Translations under genes and position numbers: made by a program | Shown: positions 61,501 to 64,000 of the stretch, piece by piece | Layout: every line of letters starts with the position of its first letter | How positions within the stretch are numbered: position 1 is the stretch's first letter | The notes under the pieces: model-generated | The model's database searches: none | Told to the model about the DNA's origin: nothing | The model's input: only the letters and a program-made list of their open reading frames with translations | Assembly: GCF_950023065.1 (NCBI RefSeq) | Contig: NC_088678.1 | Span: forward strand, 41,158,580-41,222,579 | Direction: 5' to 3' | From: Planococcus citri | Taxonomy: Eukaryota > Arthropoda > Insecta > Hemiptera > Pseudococcidae | DNA length: 64,000 nucleotides

Positions 61501-63854
61501 ATACATAAAATTTCCAAAAACCAAATTCTCGATTTTTTAAATTTTTTTATCGAAGGGAAATAAGACGTAAGCATTTAAAAAATTGAAAATTTCAAGCATC
61601 AAAAAAGTGGATAAGTACGTTTTCCAACGTTTTTTAAAAAAGAAAATTCTTGACATGTAAAAATTTGATTCTGAGCAAAATTATTTGAAATTATTTCCAC
61701 AATGGCGTAGAGTATAGAATTGGGGGGGGGGATGAAAATAAAAAAATTGGAAAGTATCAAAAAAAAATTACAAAACTTGAGGAGATTGAATTTTCAAATA
61801 AATCATTTTAAAAAATCAAATCATCATAAGGTGTCCAAAAAATATTTGTCAAAATTCAAACGCGGGCTTATTGCATGAACATGAATAGGGGCCTATCTTG
61901 GCACTGGGGGAGGGGGGCAATTCAACAGTCAACTCTGTAAATGTTGGTTTTTGGATTCTTGGATTCAATCAGTCATTTATCATCTATTCTAATCAATCAA
62001 ATTAGTAGTAGTTCAGTTTTTCCTTCTTTTTTCCCCTCTTTTTTCAGCTGTTTAAGGAATTTAGGCAATTGCATGAATGCAAGAATGAAGTTGGAAAATC
62101 AAAATGAACATCCAGAAAAAATGAAAATTGAAAAACATCAAGATTTTTGAGAATATATCTCACAATTATTGTATCTATACAAAATTATCATCTAGGTACA
62201 TATTTAATTAGAAAAAAGAAACTGTAAAAAAGATGAGAAATTATTATTGAAATGGAGAAAACCTCTATAAAAATACCTGTCGAGCCTTCGGTTTTGGTGG
62301 GAATGTGAGTTTTGATTGGATCAATGCAATGATTGAATTTTTAAACAGTTTGAACCCTTAAAGGCATGGCCTTGAAAATTCTTACAGAAAATTACTTGAT
62401 CATAAGAAATACGCTACAAGAAACAGTAGAACTCTATTCACTTTTTGGAATCGACTAATTGGTGTCTTTCCTGGTTCTGTCACCATATTTTTTTTTTTTT
62501 TTTTTTTTTGTAAGCGACATGTGAAAGGGACATGTTAAATCCAAAAAATCAATACGTATTCAAACTTGACGACCTCGACTTAATTTTCAACAATTTTTCA
62601 AACTATGTTTTCAAAATTAGGGCACTACGGGAAGATCAATGGGTCAATAAATGATCAAGAGCACTGAAGAATCATACCCTCCCCCCCCCCCTTCAAAAAA
62701 AGGAAATATTCGAACTTCTTCGAAAACTTAACAAAACGATCCATCATAAGTCGATCCATTTTTAATATTCCAGTATTTTGACCATGTTCGAGGACACAAA
62801 TAAAATGACTAGAATGAGAGAGGGGGTTAGAGTGGGATCGAAAAAATGAATCAATACTCAAACGCATCGCCTTTAAATAAGTAATAAACTAATAATCAAT
62901 ACTTAAACCACTTTGTTTGAAAATTATTTCGATTCTCGATCAAAAGGAGCCTTTATTTCTCAAGGGATGTTGAGATTCCATTTTGAAAACTTTCAACAGA
63001 AATAAGAAGTTTTCACCGGAATTTTTTAAAGTTTTTAATTTAGCTTTTTGTCCAAGTATTTCATGAGAAAAGTTGAGCTTTCATCATGAAAGTTCTTTTT
63101 GAGCTCTTAAAATGTCAATTACTAATTTTGAATTTCCAACTTGCCCTTTTCAAACTTTCGCGAATCAACAAAATGGACGATGACGAATGGTTCTTACGTG
63201 TTGGCGAGTTTAAAATGAACGATTAATTCGATTTGAGCATTTCAGCTTTAAAAACAGCCACTTGCGGAATTTTGAACATTTCAGTTCAATAAGCGAATTT
63301 TTTTGAATTTTAAAATTTTCATATTTCACAAATTGAATAAACATCAAAAAATTAATTTCAAACATTAAATTTTAAATTTTGGGGTAAGGAGTCTGAAGTG
63401 AAAATTTGATCGATTTTATATGTTCGTTTCATTCGATTTGGCTCGTGTCAGATTAAGCAAGTTCCCTCTTTAGATCACACTTTTTTTCAACAATTTCTTC
63501 GTAATATTTTCAAAGGTCGAGAAACTGAGATAAAATTGTATTTTGAAATTAGGGGTGAAGACATCTTTATTGTACCTCTTCCCATTCAATTTCCTCATAA
63601 AAAATTCAACTTTGAAATTTTCAAGTCAATCAATTGGTAGTACTTACTTGTCTAATATCTCTGAATATATATTTTAAATCATCCTCTAATAAGGTGTAAG
63701 GATCGACGGTTTGGTAATCAGGCAATTCGGTAGAATAGTGACGTATACTCGAGCCAGAGGTTTGATCTGTTGTATGTGATGACGTCGTAATTCTTCTACA
63801 TAACGAGGGACAAGCGGTAGCTGTGCATTCTGCAGTTAAATATGTACATTGATT
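22299..63854 (-). CDS. PDSS1: Decaprenyl/solanesyl diphosphate synthase subunit 1 (PDSS1; Drosophila qless), 7 exons, 5' end missing
   Basis: Exons read on the minus strand: 63854-63648, 59892-59759, 51256-51115, 27848-27759, 23796-23665, 23567-23373, 22520-22299. They join in frame to 373 residues (human PDSS1 is about 415). The enzyme makes the long polyprenyl tail of ubiquinone from IPP and allylic diphosphate in mitochondria; in animals it works with PDSS2. Visible motifs are DGQGKAVRP, the first Asp-rich motif HDDVID, RRGKPS, the second motif QLVDDLLDF, then GKPTAADLKLGLATAP. The residues at -4 and -5 before the first motif are Ser and Ala, small side chains that suit a long product. The N-terminus (mitochondrial presequence) must lie beyond position 64000. 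Introns range from 97 bp to 23.3 kb. Nothing is broken in the visible part. Confidence 0.96.
22521..23372. other. PDSS1 last intron, 852 bp
   Basis: Carries a solitary CAGGGTGTCC end at 22611 whose inverted partner I could not find nearby. Otherwise unremarkable AT-rich sequence. Confidence 0.6.
23373..23567 (-). CDS. PDSS1: PDSS1 exon: second aspartate-rich motif
   Basis: 65 codons in phase 0, preceded by a short 97-bp intron and followed by donor gtgaaa at 23372. It contains YGRNVGIAFQLVDDLLDF with the second DDxxD, then MGKPTAADLKLGLATAP and VLFACEK. The donor is weaker than the others, but the phase and the protein match leave little doubt. Confidence 0.95.
23665..23796 (-). CDS. PDSS1: PDSS1 exon: GEFMQLG region
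   Basis: 44 codons in phase 0, from VITDLVQGEFMQLGAKE to TASLIANGLKA. Acceptor tttcgcag ends at 23797 and donor gtaagt starts at 23664. The G-E-x-x-Q-L and K-T-A-S-L-I sequences are conserved active-site parts in trans-prenyltransferases (Lys and Thr face the allylic substrate). Confidence 0.95.
23971..23979. repeat. Left 9-bp target-site duplication of the MULE-like element
   Basis: GGAGAAAAG sits immediately outside the left inverted end and recurs exactly at 25732-25740 outside the right end. Confidence 0.75.
23980..24087 (+). repeat. Left terminal inverted repeat: 15-bp CCCGAAT minisatellite
   Basis: After ACCGGACATTTCCCCGAAT the word CCCGAAT (or CCCGAAA) recurs about every 15 bases, seven times. 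The same series, inverted, ends the element at 25611-25731 with only a few differences. Confidence 0.8.
24097..24802. mobile_element. Nested 706-bp inverted-repeat element carrying a tRNA-like block
   Basis: Perfect 24-bp inverted ends (GACCATAGAGTCCGAACGGC start at 24097; mirror at 24779-24802) bound a segment present in the first but not the second copy of the surrounding duplication. The interior has GC-rich self-complementary words (CTCGGCTTCGCCTCGG, CTCGGCCTTCGGCCTCGG) unlike the AT-rich surroundings and a tRNA-like block at 24598-24669. No clear target duplication was found. Confidence 0.65.
24598..24669 (-). other. tRNA-like block with A-box and B-box, probably not a working tRNA
   Basis: On the minus strand this 72-base block has an A-box-like TGGCGGCATGG and a B-box-like GGTTCGGTTCC at tRNA spacing. 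Only the outer three acceptor pairs (GCC/GGC) form, and the anticodon arm cannot make a normal 7-base loop. It looks tRNA-derived (SINE-like or captured) inside the nested element. Confidence 0.4.
25033..25095 (+). pseudogene. FLYWCH fragment cut by the tandem duplication
   Basis: The first 21 codons of the same frame (MAAISDGKLLLQEYVYVKSKK) are repeated here. Translation then enters the minisatellite of the second copy, so the Y-W-x-C part is lost. Confidence 0.6.
25091..25485 (+). repeat. Second copy of a partial tandem duplication of the element's left part
   Basis: The block from AGAAAAGGATTACCGGAC through the minisatellite and on to GTGAAGTCAA repeats 23973-25090 almost base for base. 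The first copy is about 720 bp longer, which is accounted for by the nested element at 24097-24802 plus some 16 flanking bases. The junction lies in the short shared word AGAAAAG, so a microhomology-driven duplication is likely. Confidence 0.8.
25428..25604 (+). pseudogene. Truncated FLYWCH zinc-finger reading frame within the MULE-like element
   Basis: 58 codons from ATG at 25428. The pattern is DGKLLLQEYVYVKSKK, then TKTYWDCRR, then ECKSRAIT and GELLNFF before the stop. It matches the FLYWCH layout (Gly/Leu-rich start, Y-x-Y, Y-W-x-C, C-x-x-R-A-I). The two zinc-binding histidines expected at the end are missing because the frame runs into the right inverted repeat. FLYWCH fingers bind DNA and often sit at the N-terminus of MULE transposases, so this is likely the remnant of a transposase 5' end. 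It could instead be a captured host exon. Confidence 0.65.
25611..25731 (-). repeat. Right terminal inverted repeat: 15-bp ATTCGGG minisatellite
   Basis: TTCGGG recurs about eight times at close to 15-bp spacing and ends GAAGTGTCCGGTTACC. Its reverse complement matches the left end unit by unit. Confidence 0.8.
25732..25740. repeat. Right 9-bp target-site duplication of the MULE-like element
   Basis: GGAGAAAAG, an exact match to 23971-23979. The bases beyond differ on both sides, which fixes the length at nine. Confidence 0.75.
25741..27758. other. Left-over of the 4-kb PDSS1 intron
   Basis: AT-rich low-complexity DNA with a 19-base A run near 25806 and a 12-base G run at 27301-27312. No gene seen. 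Confidence 0.6.
27759..27848 (-). CDS. PDSS1: PDSS1 exon: helix after the first Asp-rich motif
   Basis: Exactly 30 codons, phase 0 to phase 0, with acceptor ttctag (ends at 27849) and donor gtacgt (starts at 27758). It encodes VAMAGDFVLAVASMMIARLK and ends TLTLSQ. The AGDFVL word corresponds to AGDLIL in the human enzyme as I recall it. Confidence 0.94.
28653..28667 (+). repeat. (CT)n microsatellite
   Basis: Seven CT units followed by agctcg. Confidence 0.8.
29105..29221 (-). CDS. Possible first coding exon of an unidentified transcript inside the large PDSS1 intron
   Basis: From ATG at 29221 the minus strand reads 39 codons (MADITRADGRGRGYGWSKIL, then NESGPRLLGTNEWLQ) up to a CAG/GTACAT donor at 29105. 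Base composition is clearly more GC-rich than the neighbourhood and the peptide is not low-complexity AT-rich noise. I do not recognise the protein. Exit phase is 0, which would fit the PDSS1 acceptor at 27848, so an alternative PDSS1 5' exon is possible on paper. A nested gene with further exons or a chance frame are equally possible. Confidence 0.25.
33871..33910 (+). repeat. (CCTT)n microsatellite
   Basis: Pyrimidine tract with CCTT repeated about six times, degrading into CCCT units. Confidence 0.85.
34690..35049. mobile_element. Probable MITE with a CCCTGACTTTTCCAG/GGACACCCTG right end
   Basis: The right end holds CCCTGACTTTTCCAGA and CCCTGGCTTTTCCAGATGTG and closes with GGACACCCTG at 35040-35049. 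A similar CCCTGACTTTTCCAGG is at about 34727, but the left terminus is degraded and its position is a guess. Confidence 0.4.
38003..38310 (+). repeat. Two copies of a dispersed repeat ending CTTATGCAATAT
   Basis: About 100 bases (CATTCTTCCAGCTATTGTCT to CTTTATGCAATATAATCAC) at 38003-38103 recur in diverged, shorter form at about 38222-38310. A third copy is at 42348-42437. All end in CTTATGCAATATxAxCAC-like sequence. Confidence 0.5.
38392..38732. mobile_element. MITE-like element with CAGGGTGTCTACTGTCTAAC ends
   Basis: The left end CAGGGTGTCTACTGTCTAAC pairs with the right end GTTAGATAAGTACACTG (38716-38732) as an imperfect inverted repeat. The interior repeats TTTCATGACTTTTTCA. A target duplication is not clear. 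Confidence 0.5.
39770..40420 (+). repeat. Degenerate tandem array, period about 60 bp
   Basis: A unit close to TTTTCAGAATTCACATTG, then TCTCTAAATTACAAAATTT and CAATCAA recurs about ten times with many point changes. The anchor CATTGCCTCTAAAT recurs at about 39994, 40133 and 40397. It resembles an old satellite block. Confidence 0.6.
40430..40760. repeat. Cluster of AATTTTTACTA words in both orientations
   Basis: AATTTTTAC and GTAAAAATT variants alternate about ten times, including the palindrome TAAATACTAGTATTTA near 40453. Together they could form several alternative hairpins. Confidence 0.4.
40882..40954 (-). other. tRNA-like block with A-box and B-box
   Basis: On the minus strand TGGTTAGGGCAT (A-box-like) and GGTTCGAATCC (a perfect B-box core) lie at tRNA spacing in 73 bases. 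The acceptor stem is partial, the T stem does not close, and the anticodon arm is not normal, so it is more likely a tRNA-derived repeat than a tRNA gene. Confidence 0.4.
41042..41127 (+). repeat. Imperfect tandem duplication of about 45 bp
   Basis: AGACCGGGGGTGTAACAGGG followed by TACAATGAAAC is repeated as AGACTGGGGGTATAGCAGGG followed by TACAATAAGC. Confidence 0.5.
41450..41830 (+). repeat. Two to three diverged repeats of about 170 bp
   Basis: The series tagging to GAATCGATTGGAAACG, GAACCGTTTCGAG and TCTGGAGCCTCCAG recurs as GAGTCGATTGAACATG, CAACCGTTCTGGAGTCTCCAG. A weaker third start is at about 41812 (TGAGTCAATTTG). Confidence 0.45.
42348..42437 (+). repeat. Third copy of the CTTATGCAATAT dispersed repeat
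   Basis: Reads GCACATTCTTCGAGCCATTG through CACCTTATGCAATATGAACA, colinear with 38003-38103. Confidence 0.5.
45698..45805. repeat. 108-bp near-perfect hairpin
   Basis: ATTGGAAAAGAAAAACTCTC and the following CTTATTTTTCAAGCTTTTTT are mirrored by AAAAAAGCTTGAAAAATAAG and GAGAGAGTT ending TTCCAAT. The stem is about 42 pairs around a loop of about 20 bases. It could be a tiny MITE or a small-RNA precursor-like hairpin; position alone does not decide. Confidence 0.7.
46136..47397. mobile_element. 1.26-kb palindromic foldback, arms about 610 bp
   Basis: 46136-46745 and 46797-47397 are inverted copies with only scattered differences, around a spacer of about 50 bp that is itself partly symmetrical. 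The ends read TTAGTAA, then GGGTCATTCCATGCCAAATC. Identical 69-codon frames appear on opposite strands (46441-46232 and 47098-47307) simply because of the symmetry; neither resembles a known protein. No target duplication was seen. Read through by the PDSS1 pre-mRNA it would form a very long hairpin. Confidence 0.8.
48295..48331 (+). repeat. Minisatellite (CAGTGGG)n
   Basis: Five head-to-tail 7-bp units CAGTGGG, one changed to CAGAGGG. Confidence 0.85.
49740..50720 (+). repeat. Degenerate tandem array, period about 200 bp
   Basis: The word AAAAATTCAACTTTCATC recurs at about 49972, 50170, 50378 and 50562. The companion word GGGGAAAATCAAGAGTC recurs with the same spacing near 50056, 50240, 50460 and 50650, and GAACATGAAATTTTC marks later unit ends. 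Order and spacing hold over about five units with heavy point divergence. Confidence 0.6.
50576..50594 (+). repeat. (TTTG)n microsatellite
   Basis: About five TTTG units within the 200-bp repeat array. Confidence 0.8.
51115..51256 (-). CDS. PDSS1: PDSS1 exon: first aspartate-rich motif
   Basis: The acceptor cttgcag ends at 51257 and the donor gtaagt starts at 51114. One base plus 47 codons from SLSEAQRQVAMVSEM to VLFNHKK. It holds SASLIHDDVIDQSELRRGKP, with the DDxxD metal-binding motif and the Arg pair. It leaves in phase 0 into a 23.3-kb intron. Confidence 0.96.
51257..59758. other. PDSS1 intron, 8.5 kb
   Basis: 52.0-53.7 and 55.3-57.4 kb look like unique, moderately AT-rich sequence without a recognisable gene. 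A poly-G/poly-C pair lies at 55027-55088. The right part holds the possible element 57461-58941. Confidence 0.6.
57461..58941. mobile_element. Possible 1.48-kb element with CAxGGTGTCC ends, filled with GATC words
   Basis: TACAAGGTGTCC at 57461 and GGACACCCTGTA at 58930-58941 are imperfect inverted ends, with TA at both borders. The interior from about 57930 is unusually rich in GATCAGATC and TCTGATC words, some arranged as inverted pairs (GATCAGGTCCGAACATTCC against GGAAATGTCCGGACCTGATC), and includes a 14-base G run. Confidence 0.45.
59759..59892 (-). CDS. PDSS1: PDSS1 exon: substrate-binding GKxxRP region
   Basis: The acceptor ttccacag ends at 59893 and the donor gtaagt starts at 59758. 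44 codons plus two bases: ELRYNTNQDEL, then YYFDGQGKAVRPMVAILMARA. The G-x-G-K-x-x-R-P block binds the diphosphate of the substrates in this family. It exits in phase 2 and joins the T at 51256 to make an Asp codon. Confidence 0.95.
59893..63647. other. PDSS1 intron, 3.8 kb
   Basis: AT-rich with an A run at about 60578-60597 and a T run at about 62487-62509. No gene or clear element seen. Confidence 0.6.
63648..63854 (-). CDS. PDSS1: PDSS1 exon: poorly conserved N-terminal region
   Basis: 69 codons in phase 0, between an acceptor ttacag (ends at 63855) and donor gtaagt (starts at 63647). The first half is Cys/Thr/Ser-rich (ECTATACPSLCRRITTSS) and resembles the end of a presequence. The second half, from VDPYTLLEDDLKYIFRDIRQ, matches the first helix of the PDSS1 fold. 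The initiating exon is not in the window. Confidence 0.9.
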
Positions 63855-64000
63855 CTGTAACACACACAAATCACGACAAAACTACAATTAGCATTCGTTT
63901 ATAAACATATAATTATCAATGTAGGTACTAGGTACATTTATAGTGCGTGTCGCTGCATCGACATCCTCGTAAATCAAAGATGAGACACGACATTCGTGTG

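Overview
This is an animal nuclear window, almost certainly from an insect. It is AT-rich, its two recognisable genes are broken into short exons with canonical GT/AG borders and introns up to 23 kb, and both genes (a Dpr-type neuronal Ig cell-surface protein and the mitochondrial polyprenyl diphosphate synthase PDSS1) have clear insect counterparts. The repeated word GTAGGTACCTAC and the miniature-transposon load made me think of a sternorrhynchan hemipteran (mealybug or aphid relative), but that is only an impression. Layout: from the left edge to 18395 the plus strand carries the 3' part of a dpr6/dpr10-like gene in four exons (1350-1560, 7225-7352, 17193-17361, 18259-18395); the signal peptide and first half of Ig1 lie upstream of the window. 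From the right edge down to 22299 the minus strand carries PDSS1 in seven exons (63854-63648, 59892-59759, 51256-51115, 27848-27759, 23796-23665, 23567-23373, 22520-22299); only the 5' end with start codon and mitochondrial presequence is missing. All exon phases join exactly and the joined protein has both DDxxD motifs. The two genes are tail to tail with about 3.9 kb between stop codons, and nothing suggests a functional link between them. The rest is intron and intergenic DNA rich in small mobile elements. The most informative is a 1.75-kb insertion in a PDSS1 intron (23980-25731) with an exact 9-bp target duplication, about 110-bp terminal inverted repeats built of a 15-bp minisatellite around CCCGAAT, and a cut-down FLYWCH zinc-finger reading frame. 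Together these point to a non-autonomous Mutator-like element. It contains a partial tandem duplication of itself and a second 706-bp inverted-repeat element. Other structures are two long foldbacks (13405-14800 and 46136-47397) able to form hairpins with about 460-610-bp stems, a 108-bp hairpin (45698-45805), several elements with CAGGGTG-type ends, two tRNA-like blocks, and satellite-like degenerate tandem repeats of about 60 bp (39.77-40.42 kb) and about 200 bp (49.74-50.72 kb). One GC-richer open frame on the minus strand (29221-29105) looks like a first coding exon of unknown identity inside PDSS1 intron 27849-51114.
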